From assembly GCF_006704125.1 (NCBI RefSeq), contig NZ_VIGH01000003.1, positions 372,001 to 436,000 of the forward strand: a stretch of DNA of 64,000 nt. The letters run 5' to 3'. Of this stretch, positions 49,337-57,363 are shown piece after piece. The position numbers and the translations under genes are program-made. The stretch is from Rhodococcus spelaei (GTDB lineage: Bacteria; Actinomycetota; Actinomycetes; Mycobacteriales; Mycobacteriaceae). Positions within the stretch are counted from its first letter, which is position 1, and each line of letters begins with the position of its first letter. The notes beneath the pieces were generated by a model that saw nothing but the letters and a program-made list of their open reading frames with translations, ran no database searches and was not told where the DNA came from.

Positions 49337-50184
49337 GACCTTGCTCCGATCCACAGTGCTGCGCCGACAACGGCAACGATTCCGATGACCCACATGGCCA
49401 GGCCCTCGGGACCGGGTCCGAAGCCGCCGAGGCCGTAGCCGCCGGGGTTCTTGGTCTCGCCCGAGGACTTGACGTAGGCGATGATGTCCCGCTTCTCTTC
49501 CGGGCTCAGCTGACGGTCGGAGAACTTGGGCATGTTCTGCGGTCCGGTCGCCATGGCCTGGTAGATCTGCTGCTCGCTGGCCGGGTCGAGCGGCGGAGCG
49601 AACTTTCCGGAGGACAGCGCGCCGCCCCGGCCGGTGAAGTTGTGGCAGGACGCGCAGTTCAGGCGGAACAGCTCGCTGCCGCGGGCGACGTCGTCGCCGC
49701 GCAGGGAGCTGGACGCGATCGAGCCGTCGGCGTCACGCACGATGGTCGGGCCGCCACCGTTGGCCTGCACGAACGCGCCGAGCGCGTCGATCTGCTTGTC
49801 GTCGAACTTCGGGGGCTTGCGCAACACCTGGGCCTCGTTGCGGGCCGCGGGCATGCGGCCGGAGGAGACCTGGAAGTAGACGGCTGCCTCGCCGACGCCG
49901 ATGAGGCTGGGACCACGGTCCTGCACACCCTGCAGGTTCGCGCCGTGGCAGGTGATGCAGGACGTGTCGTAGAGCTGCTTGCCCTCGCGGATCAGCGCTG
50001 CCGAATCGTCGGACGCGGTGGCGACCTGCGGAGTCGGAGTCAGGGCCGAGGCGAGGAAGCCTGCACCGACAAGTCCCATCATCAGGACCAGGGCGCCGGT
50101 GACGCGCCGACGGATCTTTCGCTGACGACGGGCTTTCGAGGCAGTCGCGCTGTCGGCGGCTGCTGAAGGGGGGGATGAACTCAT
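49333..50184 (-). CDS. qcrC: Menaquinol-cytochrome c reductase dihaem cytochrome c subunit
   Basis: A 283-residue dihaem cytochrome with an N-terminal membrane anchor (about residues 28-50), two c-type haem sites CITCH (near 76) and CASCH (near 176), and a C-terminal helix. As in other Actinobacteria this subunit replaces soluble cytochrome c and passes electrons directly to CtaC. The start at ATG 50184 follows a 63-bp gap after ctaE. It is translationally coupled to qcrA. Confidence 0.96.
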   Translation of the reverse strand: MSSSPPSAAADSATASKARRQRKIRRRVTGALVLMMGLVGAGFLASALTPTPQVATASDDSAALIREGKQLYDTSCITCHGANLQGVQDRGPSLIGVGEAAVYFQVSSGRMPAARNEAQVLRKPPKFDDKQIDALGAFVQANGGGPTIVRDADGSIASSSLRGDDVARGSELFRLNCASCHNFTGRGGALSSGKFAPPLDPASEQQIYQAMATGPQNMPKFSDRQLSPEEKRDIIAYVKSSGETKNPGGYGLGGFGPGPEGLAMWVIGIVAVVGAALWIGARS

Positions 50185-50247
50185 CTGTATCCCTTTGGTC
50201 TCGCGGGACGGACTGAACGGGCTTGGGCTGGGTACTGCGTTCAGCTT

Positions 50248-50859
50248 CTAACGGATGAAATAGATGGTGGCGAACAGGCCGATCCACACGATGTCGACGA
50301 AGTGCCAGTAGTACGAGACAACAATGGCAGCGGTTGCCTGCGCGGGGGTGAACTTGCTGACCTTGGTACGCGCGATGAGGAAGATGAAGGCGACGAGGCC
50401 ACCGATGACGTGCAGGCCGTGGAATCCGGTCGTGATGTAGAAGACCGATCCGTAGGAGCTGCTCGACAGCGTGGTGCCCTCGTGAACCAGGTGGTAGTAC
50501 TCGTACGCCTGACCGGCGACGAAGATCGCGCCCATGATCAGGGTGATGGTGTACCACCGGCGGAGGCCGAACACGTCGCCACGCTCAGCGGCGAAAACGC
50601 CCATCTGGCAGGTGAAGGAGGAGGCCACCAGAATCGCGGTCACGGGGACCGCGAGCTTGAGATTCAACTCGGTGGGCTCCGGCGGCCAGTTGCCGTTCGC
50701 CTGCGCGCGCGCGACAAAATACATCGCGAACAAACCAGCGAAGAACATCAACTCGCTGGACAGCCAGACAATGGTGCCGACGCTGACCATGTTCGGCCGG
50801 TTCAGCGAGTGCACGCGCTGGGTGATTGCGGATCCTTGGGTCCCTACTGCGCTCGTCAC
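50248..50859 (-). CDS. ctaE: Cytochrome c oxidase subunit III
   Basis: A 203-residue protein with five transmembrane helices (the short bacterial form). Motifs are [45 protein letters not shown] and [15 protein letters not shown], all characteristic of subunit III. The start is GTG 50859. It is the first gene of the ctaE-qcrC-qcrA-qcrB operon, with a CATACT hexamer 7 nt upstream and no Shine-Dalgarno sequence. Confidence 0.95.
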   Translation of the reverse strand: MTSAVGTQGSAITQRVHSLNRPNMVSVGTIVWLSSELMFFAGLFAMYFVARAQANGNWPPEPTELNLKLAVPVTAILVASSFTCQMGVFAAERGDVFGLRRWYTITLIMGAIFVAGQAYEYYHLVHEGTTLSSSSYGSVFYITTGFHGLHVIGGLVAFIFLIARTKVSKFTPAQATAAIVVSYYWHFVDIVWIGLFATIYFIR

Positions 50860-50866
50860 AGACAGA

Positions 50867-50872
50867 AGTATG
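50867..50872 (-). promoter_or_regulatory. Putative -10 element of ctaE-qcrCAB operon
   Basis: CATACT on the minus strand ends 7 nt before GTG 50859, so the operon mRNA appears to be leaderless. No convincing -35 box is seen. Confidence 0.5.
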
Positions 50873-50986
50873 ACGCGCTGTCGTACGAGACGGCCACCCG
50901 GGTCCGTCATGGGCGCGTCGCGGCCCGTGACCAGTATGCCTGTGCCCGTCGATTGTGCAGGTCGGCGCTCGTGCGAGGGTGTGCAC

Positions 50987-51448
50987 ATGGAACGAGTGCG
51001 ATGGTGGCGCAGGCTGTTCGGGGGTCGGCGGCCCGTCCCGTTGGAGCGTGAACGGACCGATCTGGTGGTCGTCGCATCGGGCTTCGACGACGTCGAGTCG
51101 TGCAGTACTGCGTTGGAGCGGGCGGCCGAGTTCGACCCCCGCTGGATCGCCCGGGACGAGGCGGTCCTCAGACACCATCTGCTGCTGCCGGCGGACCGGG
51201 TGCAGTGGGCCGTCGAGATCGCCGCCCAGGACGACTACTCGATGGCGACCGGTCGCTCCGCGGAGGTAGAGGTGCCCGAGGACGGGGCACTGGTCGCGCT
51301 GGTGCTGCAGCGGACCCAGATTCTCGACGCGTTGCACTGCTCGCAGGAGCGGTCCCGGATGGCGGGACTCGCCCAGCGTGGGGGCGGGCGGGTGCTGGGA
51401 TGGGACGCGCTGCAGCCGCCGCGAAATCCGGTTGGCGGCACTGGCTAA
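50987..51448 (+). CDS. Conserved hypothetical protein
   Basis: A 153-residue soluble protein that opens with a very basic stretch ([15 protein letters not shown]). The body has alternating segments ([50 protein letters not shown] and [17 protein letters not shown]) and a Gly/Pro-rich tail. ATG 50987 follows a GTG-rich leader. It lies between the ctaE operon (divergent) and trpD (same strand, 44 bp away). I do not recognise a family. No membrane helix or catalytic motif is apparent. Confidence 0.7.
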   Translation: MERVRWWRRLFGGRRPVPLERERTDLVVVASGFDDVESCSTALERAAEFDPRWIARDEAVLRHHLLLPADRVQWAVEIAAQDDYSMATGRSAEVEVPEDGALVALVLQRTQILDALHCSQERSRMAGLAQRGGGRVLGWDALQPPRNPVGGTG

Positions 51449-51492
51449 GCTGCATCGGGATTGTGCCGGCGGCGAGGGAAGAGGCAGTTGCG

Positions 51493-52527
51493 ATGGGGAG
51501 TTGGCCGGAAGTTCTCGGATCGCTGACGGACGGACGTGACCTCGACTCCGCGACGACCTCGTGGGCGATGAACGAGATCATGTCGGACAACGCGACGCCC
51601 GCCCAGATCGCTGCCTTCGGGATCGCGCTGAAGATGAAGGGCGCGACACCGGCCGAGGTGACCGGCATCGCCGACTCGATGCTCGAGCATGCCCGGACCA
51701 TCGACCTCGACGGCGACGCGGTGGATGTGGTGGGCACCGGCGGCGACCGTCAGCAGACCGTCAACATCTCGACCATGGCGTCGGTGGTGGTCGCGGCCGC
51801 CGGAGTCCGCGTCGTCAAGCACGGCAATCGCGCGGCCTCGTCGAAGAGCGGCGGCGCCGACGTGCTCGAGGCGCTCGGAGTGCGAATCAACCTGACCCCC
51901 GAGGCGGTCGCGCAGTGCGTGCGCGAGGTCGGCATCGGATTCTGCTTCGCCCCGACGTTCCATCCGGCCTTCCGGTTCACCGCGGCGGCCCGCAAGGAGA
52001 TCGGCATTCCGACCGTCTTCAACGTGCTCGGCCCACTGACCAACCCCGCGCGCCCGAAGGCGGGCCTGATCGGGTGCGCCTTCACCGACCTGCAGCCGGT
52101 GGTGGCGGGTGTGCTCGCCGGCCGCGGTGTGTCGGCGCTGGTGGTGCGCGGCGACGACGGCCTCGACGAGATCACCACCTCGACGACGAGCACGGTCTTC
52201 GTGGTCTCCGGCGGCCGGGTCCGCGAGGACCGGATCGACCCGACGGAACTGGGGATCGAGCGGGTGTCGCTCGAGGCGCTGCGCGGTGGCGACGCCGAGG
52301 CCAACGCCGCGATCGCCCGCGCCGTCCTCGGGGGCGAGCGAGGCGCCGTGCACGACGCGGTGGTGCTGAACGCGGCTGGCGCGATCGCGGCGTACAGCGG
52401 CCTCGAGGTGGGCCTCGACGCCGCTCTCCGGGACGGTTTGGCGCGCGCGACCTCGGCGATCGACAGTGGCGCCGCCGCAGCGTTGCTCGACCGCTGGGTC
52501 GCGGTCAGCGCCGCGCTGGCGCACTGA
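51493..52527 (+). CDS. trpD: Anthranilate phosphoribosyltransferase
   Basis: A 344-residue enzyme that attaches phosphoribosyl to anthranilate in tryptophan synthesis. The PRPP loop [18 protein letters not shown], the anthranilate/Mg segment [22 protein letters not shown], the [19 protein letters not shown] block and [11 protein letters not shown] are all present. No other trp gene is linked, as in mycobacteria. The ATG at 51493 follows an AGAGG element. It ends at palindrome C2. Confidence 0.96.
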   Translation: MGSWPEVLGSLTDGRDLDSATTSWAMNEIMSDNATPAQIAAFGIALKMKGATPAEVTGIADSMLEHARTIDLDGDAVDVVGTGGDRQQTVNISTMASVVVAAAGVRVVKHGNRAASSKSGGADVLEALGVRINLTPEAVAQCVREVGIGFCFAPTFHPAFRFTAAARKEIGIPTVFNVLGPLTNPARPKAGLIGCAFTDLQPVVAGVLAGRGVSALVVRGDDGLDEITTSTTSTVFVVSGGRVREDRIDPTELGIERVSLEALRGGDAEANAAIARAVLGGERGAVHDAVVLNAAGAIAAYSGLEVGLDAALRDGLARATSAIDSGAAAALLDRWVAVSAALAH

Positions 52528-52554
52528 CGTCCTCCACGGGACTCACATCCGCAT

Positions 52555-52604
52555 GGTGAGGGGAACCATCAGCCAGGTGGACCGAATGAAGGTTCCCATC
52601 ACCC
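52555..52604. repeat. Interspersed palindrome family C, copy 2 (convergent gap)
   Basis: A 50-bp element. Its reverse complement matches copy 1 (28381-28431) through arms and centre, including TTCGGTC-ACCTGG. It fills most of the gap between convergent trpD and the Lrp-type gene. Confidence 0.75.
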
Positions 52605-52605
52605 G

Positions 52606-52881
52606 TCACTCGCCGATGGAGAACGCGGCCTCGACGTCGGCGCTGGCGTAGGACCGGAACGCGATGTGGGTCGTCGTCTGCACGACCCCGTCCACCTTGT
52701 TGATCCCGCCTGTCACGACCTCGGCGATCTGCTCGTGGTCGCGGACCTTCACGACGGCGATCAGGTCGACGTCGCCCGCACACGAGTACACCTCGGAGAC
52801 ACCCGCGATGTCGGCGACGGCCTGAGCCGTTTCCGGAATCCGGCTGGCCTCGGCATGAATGAGGACGATGGCGTTGATCAT
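52606..52881 (-). CDS. Stand-alone Lrp/AsnC ligand-binding (RAM) domain protein
   Basis: A 91-residue protein that is only the C-terminal domain of Lrp/AsnC regulators, without a helix-turn-helix. It has the alpha/beta sandwich pattern INAIVLIHAEASRIPETA, VYSCAGDVDLIAVVKVRDHEQIA and GVVQTTTHIAF, with the amino-acid-sensing GD. An AAGGAG Shine-Dalgarno sequence precedes ATG 52881. Such proteins oligomerise and bind amino acids, possibly modulating full-length Lrp regulators. It lies next to trpD, but control of trpD is not shown. Confidence 0.9.
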   Translation of the reverse strand: MINAIVLIHAEASRIPETAQAVADIAGVSEVYSCAGDVDLIAVVKVRDHEQIAEVVTGGINKVDGVVQTTTHIAFRSYASADVEAAFSIGE

Positions 52882-52910
52882 CTCGCTCCTTGTACAACAG
52901 TCGGAGGTGC

Positions 52911-52972
52911 CTCCGGGTCGCTCCGCAGGCTCCGCTCGCGGCTCCGGGTCGCTCCGCAGGCTCCGCTCGCTG
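52911..52972. repeat. 31-bp tandem duplication upstream of Lrp-type gene
   Basis: Two 31-bp units (52911-52941 and 52942-52972), beginning CTCCGGGTCGCTCCGCAGGC, differ at only one position. They occupy the gap between the nuclease gene end and the Lrp-type gene start, so they lie in its promoter or leader. Confidence 0.85.
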
Positions 52973-52974
52973 CC

Positions 52975-54675
52975 TCAGCCTAGGCTGGCGCCGCGGGCGA
53001 GGGCGCACCACTGCTGCCACGCGCCGCCCCCGCGGCTCGGTTCGGCGTAGCCGTGGCTGGCGCGGACGATCCGCACACCAGGCGTGTCCAGCCAACCGGC
53101 GACGAGGCCCACCTCGCCTGCCATCGCCCCCCGCAACGGTGAGGGTTCGTCGATGACGGTTTCCGCGGCGAGGGTCAGCGCGTCGACCACCGGCATCGGT
53201 GGGACCCCGCGGGCCGCGACGCCCGCCGAGGCGAGCCGTCCGGCCCGGATCACCGCCAGTTCCCACCCGCCTCCGTCACGGGGCCGGGCGGCGACCAGTT
53301 CGTCGATCGCGGCGACACTGGCGAGCCGCTGCGCCCGCCGGAGGGCGGTGGCCAGTGCGGCCGTCCGATCCCGTAACCGGGCCGCGTTCTCGAACAGTTC
53401 GGCGGCCGCGAGTTCCTCGATGCGCTCGCGCAACCGGTGCAGCGGTTCGTCGTCCGCGCCGCGGATCAGTCGGCGCGCGGCCTCCACGACGGCGCCGTAC
53501 TCCTCCGGACTCTGTGGTCTGCTGCCGGCCGGACAGCCACCGACCGCGGTCTCGGGACAGTCCGGCCCGTGTACCTGGTCGCGTCGAATCTTCTTGGTAC
53601 AACTGCGGATTCGGCACACCTCGGAGATCATTGCCGCGACGTCGGTGGCGTCGGTGCGGTTGCCGAACGGTCCGAGTGCGTCCGCGGTGGACCGACGGGT
53701 CACGGACAGGCGCGGGAACGGCTCGTCGGTCGTCGTGATCCACCAGGCCCGTCGCGGGAACTTCGACCGCCGGTTGTACGGCGGCGCGTGCGCGGCGAGC
53801 AGTCGCAGTTCGCGGACCGCGGCTTCGAGTCCGTGAGCGCACTCGACGTGGTCGACGCGGGTGGCCAGCGCGACCATCTCCTTCATCCGCGCGCGTGTCT
53901 CGGAGCCGGTGAAGTAGCCCCGCACCCGCCGTTGCAGATTGACGGCCGTGCCGACGTAGAGCACCTCCTCGGACGGGCCGCGGAAGAGGTACACGCCGGG
54001 CGTGCGGGGCAGGTTCGCGGCCAGGCCGCGCTTACCGCGTTGCGCGGACGAGACATTGGGGAGGTAGTCGACGAGTTCGGGGTAGCTGTGCACACCGAGG
54101 TTGCCGACCCGCTCGAAGAGTCCGTGCAGCACGTCCACGGTGGCCCTGGCGTCGTCGAGGGCACGGTGCGTGGGACGGGTGCTCACGTCGAACAGCGACG
54201 CGAGTGCGGAGAGCTTGACCGACGGCGCCTCCTCTCGGGAGAGCACACGCCGAGCCAGCTTGACGGTGCACAGGACCTGGAACGGAGGCCAGGCGATCTC
54301 GCACTGCGCGGCGGCGGCTTTGAGGAACCCGATGTCGAACGGCGCATTGTGGGCGACCAGCACCGCGCCGCGTGCGAACTCGAGGAAACTCGGCAGCACG
54401 CGCTCGATGCGTGGGGCGCCGACGAGCATGGCCGAGGTGATCCCGGTGAGTTCGACGATGAACGGGGCCAGGGTCCGGCCCGGATCGACAAGGGTGGCGA
54501 GTTCGCCGATGACCTCGCCGCCTCGGATCTTGACCGCACCGATCTCGGTGATCGCGTCGTCACCCGAGCGGCTGCCGGTGGTCTCGAGGTCGACGACGAC
54601 GAACGTGGTCTCGCGCAACGGGGTGTCCAGCTCGTCGAACGTCAGCTGGCGGGCGGTTGCGCTCTTCTGACTCAC
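52975..54675 (-). CDS. DEDDh 3'-5' exonuclease fused to GIY-YIG (UvrC-like) domain
   Basis: A 566-residue fusion. Residues about 22-190 are a DnaQ-type exonuclease: [10 protein letters not shown] (DxE), [13 protein letters not shown] and [12 protein letters not shown] supply the DEDDh residues. From residue 220 follows a UvrC-N-like GIY-YIG module, [31 protein letters not shown], which has VYLF...LYVG in place of the canonical GIY...YIG. A UvrB-binding-type helix region follows ([17 protein letters not shown]). The architecture is that of M. tuberculosis Rv2191. It probably acts in DNA repair, but this is not proven. Start GTG 54675 with TAGCCT 7 nt upstream. Confidence 0.92.
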   Translation of the reverse strand: MSQKSATARQLTFDELDTPLRETTFVVVDLETTGSRSGDDAITEIGAVKIRGGEVIGELATLVDPGRTLAPFIVELTGITSAMLVGAPRIERVLPSFLEFARGAVLVAHNAPFDIGFLKAAAAQCEIAWPPFQVLCTVKLARRVLSREEAPSVKLSALASLFDVSTRPTHRALDDARATVDVLHGLFERVGNLGVHSYPELVDYLPNVSSAQRGKRGLAANLPRTPGVYLFRGPSEEVLYVGTAVNLQRRVRGYFTGSETRARMKEMVALATRVDHVECAHGLEAAVRELRLLAAHAPPYNRRSKFPRRAWWITTTDEPFPRLSVTRRSTADALGPFGNRTDATDVAAMISEVCRIRSCTKKIRRDQVHGPDCPETAVGGCPAGSRPQSPEEYGAVVEAARRLIRGADDEPLHRLRERIEELAAAELFENAARLRDRTAALATALRRAQRLASVAAIDELVAARPRDGGGWELAVIRAGRLASAGVAARGVPPMPVVDALTLAAETVIDEPSPLRGAMAGEVGLVAGWLDTPGVRIVRASHGYAEPSRGGGAWQQWCALARGASLG

Positions 54676-54682
54676 CGGTCCG

Positions 54683-54688
54683 AGGCTA
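54683..54688 (-). promoter_or_regulatory. Putative -10 element of nuclease gene
   Basis: TAGCCT on the minus strand ends 7 nt before GTG 54675. No Shine-Dalgarno sequence is present, consistent with a leaderless mRNA. Confidence 0.45.
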
Positions 54689-54823
54689 GGGGGTGGTACC
54701 GACAGGCTTCCGATACGGGGAATGGTCGGGATTCGGGCGGATTCGGCATGTCGGAGCCCTTCGCTACCGTCCGTCTGCAGGGCCGCCGAAACGCCCGGAC
54801 CGGCGAAAGAGACGAGGGTCACA

Positions 54824-55093
54824 GTGATCGTGGATTGCAGCGATTGTGGGGTTCGGGGCATTGCGTGCGGCGACTGCGTGGTGACGGTCCTGCTCGGCCA
54901 CCCTGGCGTCGGCCCGGGGCGGTCGGACGGCGCGCCCGGGAATCCGGCCCGGATAACTATTGAGCAGGACGAACGAGCGGCGATGGAGGCGCTCGCCGAG
55001 GCCGGGATGGTGCCCAGGCTGCGCCTCGTGCGCGCGGCCGACCTCGCACAGACCAGTCGGTCGTTATCTTCTCGTGACACAGGAGCGGCGTAA
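54824..55093 (+). CDS. Small Cys-rich conserved actinobacterial protein
   Basis: An 89-residue protein whose N-terminus carries four Cys in two pairs, VDCSDC and GIACGDC, a pattern able to bind zinc or an Fe-S cluster, followed by VVTVLLG. The rest is a short helical region with [18 protein letters not shown], a phrase I recognise as conserved in actinobacterial homologues. The GTG at 54824 has a GAGGG element 5-6 nt upstream. It is divergent from the nuclease gene and upstream of the riboswitch-controlled hydrolase. Function unknown. Confidence 0.75.
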   Translation: MIVDCSDCGVRGIACGDCVVTVLLGHPGVGPGRSDGAPGNPARITIEQDERAAMEALAEAGMVPRLRLVRAADLAQTSRSLSSRDTGAA

Positions 55094-55230
55094 TGGCAAT
55101 TCGAGGCCGGAAATGCGTGAATTGTCCGACTTTCCCCACGGGGTGAGTCGACACGGGGGATGGCCTTTCGTAATCTTCCTGAGACCTAGCGGAGTCTTGC
55201 CTCGCCACACCGGCGCGGCATCGCTAGGTA
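55094..55230 (+). other. Promoter region upstream of the riboswitch
   Basis: No gene is seen here. The segment has two candidate hexamers, TAATCT near 55171 and TAGGTA near 55225, that could drive the riboswitch transcript. The sequence around GTCGAC at 55147 and the ACACGG run show no clear regulator site. Confidence 0.4.
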
Positions 55231-55369
55231 CCGCCTAATCGATCTCCCGCAAGGGAATCGTGCCGGGAACCCAAGTTTCTCTGGGGTGAATCCCGTCGGA
55301 GCGCGACAGCGTGCCGCCGGGTAGGGCTGATCTTCCCAGTCCGAACCCGTCAGCTAACTCGGTCGGCGG
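55231..55369 (+). promoter_or_regulatory. c-di-AMP riboswitch (ydaO-yuaA class)
   Basis: The 5' UTR of the NlpC/P60 gene contains the family hallmarks in order: GGGAACCCAAG, GGGGTGAATCCC, AGGG and CCGAACCCGTCAGCTAAC followed by CGGTCGGCGG. CCGCC at 55231 can close helix P1 with GGCGG at 55365. This is the ydaO-type sensor of cyclic di-AMP, known in Actinobacteria upstream of cell-wall hydrolases. It likely turns the hydrolase off when c-di-AMP is high. It is followed by a short A-rich spacer and GTG 55397. Boundaries are approximate. Confidence 0.9.
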
Positions 55370-55396
55370 AAGAATGGAAGAAAGGCCCCTCCTTTC

Positions 55397-55963
55397 GTGG
55401 CAACACTCAGTACCAAGCGCTCGATGCGACGGATCGTCGTCGCCAGCGCAATGACGCTCGGCGCGATCACCGTCACCGCGGCCCCGGCACTCGCCGAGCC
55501 GGTCACGGTCCCCGGCGTCGGCACGTTCGACATCCCGGGTGTTCCCGCCCAGACCATTCAGCTCCCCGCACTGCCGGGAGTGCCCGGTGTCCCTGCCGTT
55601 CCGGCGCCCGCGCCCGTCGTCACCGCAGGTGAGAAGGCCGTTCAGGCCGCCGCGAGCAAGATCGGTGCCCCCTACGTGTGGGGCGCTGCCGGTCCGGACT
55701 CCTTCGACTGCTCCGGCCTCGTCCAGTGGGCGTTCAAGCAGGCCGGCCTCAACCTGCCGCGCACGAGCTACGACCAGGCCGCCGCGGGCACCCCGGTCTC
55801 GACCTCCGCACTGCAGGTCGGCGATGTCGTCTCCTTCTACGGCGGCTCGCACTCGGGCATCTACGCCGGCAACGGTGAGGTCATCCACGCCGCGACCTCC
55901 GGTACCCCGGTCAAGCGCGCGCCGATCGCCTCCATGCCGATGGACGGTGCCCGCCGCTACTGA
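55397..55963 (+). CDS. Secreted NlpC/P60 peptidoglycan hydrolase controlled by riboswitch
   Basis: A 188-residue exported hydrolase. The signal peptide (basic MATLSTKRSMRR start) ends near AAPALAEP. The linker VTVPGVGTFDIPGVP is shared with the paralogue at 18135. The NlpC/P60 domain has the catalytic Cys in FDCSGLVQWAF, the His in GSHSGIYAGNG and VIHAATSG, and ends DGARRY. GTG 55397 follows the c-di-AMP riboswitch by 27 nt with a GAAAGG element. It presumably cuts peptidoglycan stem peptides. A very strong terminator follows. Confidence 0.93.
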   Translation: MATLSTKRSMRRIVVASAMTLGAITVTAAPALAEPVTVPGVGTFDIPGVPAQTIQLPALPGVPGVPAVPAPAPVVTAGEKAVQAAASKIGAPYVWGAAGPDSFDCSGLVQWAFKQAGLNLPRTSYDQAAAGTPVSTSALQVGDVVSFYGGSHSGIYAGNGEVIHAATSGTPVKRAPIASMPMDGARRY

Positions 55964-55980
55964 GCGGACGCCACGTCGAG

Positions 55981-56023
55981 CGCACGAGGGCCCCGATCCG
56001 GTTCGGATCGGGGCCCTCGTGCG
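55981..56023. terminator. 20-bp perfect terminator hairpin
   Basis: CGCACGAGGGCCCCGATCCG and its exact complement flank a GTT loop (20-bp stem) 17 bp after the hydrolase stop codon. It separates the two adjacent NlpC/P60 genes into distinct units. Confidence 0.9.
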
Positions 56024-56310
56024 TCCGCCGGTCGGGTCTGTCCGGTATGTCGAGTGGTGCGACGAATCGGGTGTCCGTGTGGGTGGACACCGCCGTATGC
56101 CATTCCGTAACCTGGTCGAGACCTTCCGAACCTCCTCGCTCCGTCCGGAGCGGAATCGGGGGTCACCGCCAGAGCGGGTCCCGCGTCGTCGAGATCGTCG
56201 AACACGGGGCCGCACCGAGAACCCAGCACTGCATCGGGTGGATCCCGCGTGGACTCCACCGATCGCCGACCGGGTCGGCAGCAACAGCGGAAGAAGGAGT
56301 ACGAGTCTTC
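56024..56310 (+). promoter_or_regulatory. Promoter/leader region of RipA-like gene with ydaO-like remnant
   Basis: This gene-free stretch lies between the terminator and GTG 56311. From about 56216 it contains GAGAACCCAG, CGGGTGGATCCCG and a GGGTCGGCAGCAACAGCGGAAG ending, which resemble in order the conserved boxes of the c-di-AMP riboswitch 900 bp upstream. The essential CGAACCCGTCAGCTAAC box is not intact. It may be a diverged or broken copy. Upstream, GTAACCTGG near 56111 could be half of an MtrA-like site. Function uncertain. Confidence 0.4.
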
Positions 56311-57363
56311 GTGGCGTCACAGAGATCGAAGCGGTCCAGGGGCGGAGCCCTGGTGACCGGCGTGCTGTCCATCGCACTGGTCGTGGCCGCCACGGGCACC
56401 GCCGGTGCCGACCCCGCGCCCGACAACCCGACCTCCGCGCTCGAGAAGCTCTCCGATCTCTCCCGCAAGTCCGAGCAGACCACCGAGGCGATGCACAACG
56501 CGCAGATCGACCTCGACTCCAAGGTCGCCGTCCAGCGCGACGCCGAAGCCCGGCACGTCGCCGACCAGGGGGTGCTCGACGCCGCCCGTGCGAAGGTCGC
56601 CCAGTTCCAGCCCGCGGTCGACAAGCTCACCGCCGCCAACTACCAGGGTGGCCGGGTCAACCGACTGTTCGCGGTGATGGTGTCCGACTCCCCGCAGCAG
56701 CTCCTCGACCAGATGTCCGCGTTGAGCGTGATCTCCGCCGACACGGCCGCCCAGGTCGGCCAGTTCAAGGAGGCCACCGACCAGGCCGTGGCCGCCGAGC
56801 AGGCCTCCCGCGAGTCGGCCGACGCCGCCCGCAGCGCAACCGAGCAGGCCAAGTCGATCAGTGACGGACTGCAGCGCACGCAGAGCGACCTCCAGGCGCA
56901 GATCGCCCAGGTGACCCAGGCGTTCGGCGCGCTCACCAACTCGGAGCGCTCCTCACTGAGCGGCTCGTCGTTCCCGCCCGGAGTCGACGCCGCGACGATC
57001 CTCAAGAGCCTCGTGCCCGGGGCCAACAACGGCGCGGTGCAGGCGGCGATGACGCAGATCGGCAAGCCGTACGTGTGGGGAGCCACCGGTCCCGACGGCT
57101 ACGACTGCTCGGGCCTGATGGTGTGGGCGTACAAGCAGATCGGCAAGGCGCTGCCGCGGTCGAGCCAGGCCCAGGCCGCGAGCGGCATCCCGGTGCAGAA
57201 GTCGGAACTGCAGCCCGGCGACCTGGTGCTGTTCTACTCCGACGCATCGCACGTGGGCATGTACGTCGGCAACGGAAACATCGTGCACGCGTCTACCTTC
57301 GGGGTTCCGGTCAAGGTCGCGCCGGTGGATGCGTACCCGTTCTACGGTGCCCGACGGTACTGA
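56311..57363 (+). CDS. RipA-like coiled-coil NlpC/P60 peptidoglycan hydrolase
   Basis: A 350-residue secreted protein corresponding to M. tuberculosis Rv2190c. The signal peptide (SKRSRGGALVTG, hydrophobic, cleaved near AGADPAP) is followed by a long Ala/Gln/Glu-rich coiled coil (residues about 35-215) and the C-terminal NlpC/P60 domain: PYVWGATGPDGYDCSGLMVW (catalytic Cys), SHVGMYVGNG and IVHASTFG (His), ending YGARRY. The coil may hold the active site closed, as in RipA. The GTG at 56311 is preceded by GAAGGAG at 11 nt. The stop overlaps the next gene. Confidence 0.93.
   Translation: MASQRSKRSRGGALVTGVLSIALVVAATGTAGADPAPDNPTSALEKLSDLSRKSEQTTEAMHNAQIDLDSKVAVQRDAEARHVADQGVLDAARAKVAQFQPAVDKLTAANYQGGRVNRLFAVMVSDSPQQLLDQMSALSVISADTAAQVGQFKEATDQAVAAEQASRESADAARSATEQAKSISDGLQRTQSDLQAQIAQVTQAFGALTNSERSSLSGSSFPPGVDAATILKSLVPGANNGAVQAAMTQIGKPYVWGATGPDGYDCSGLMVWAYKQIGKALPRSSQAQAASGIPVQKSELQPGDLVLFYSDASHVGMYVGNGNIVHASTFGVPVKVAPVDAYPFYGARRY

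Noticed and set aside
52911-52972. CRISPR-like repeat
   Set aside because: The two units abut without a spacer, so this is a tandem duplication, not an array. No cas gene is present.
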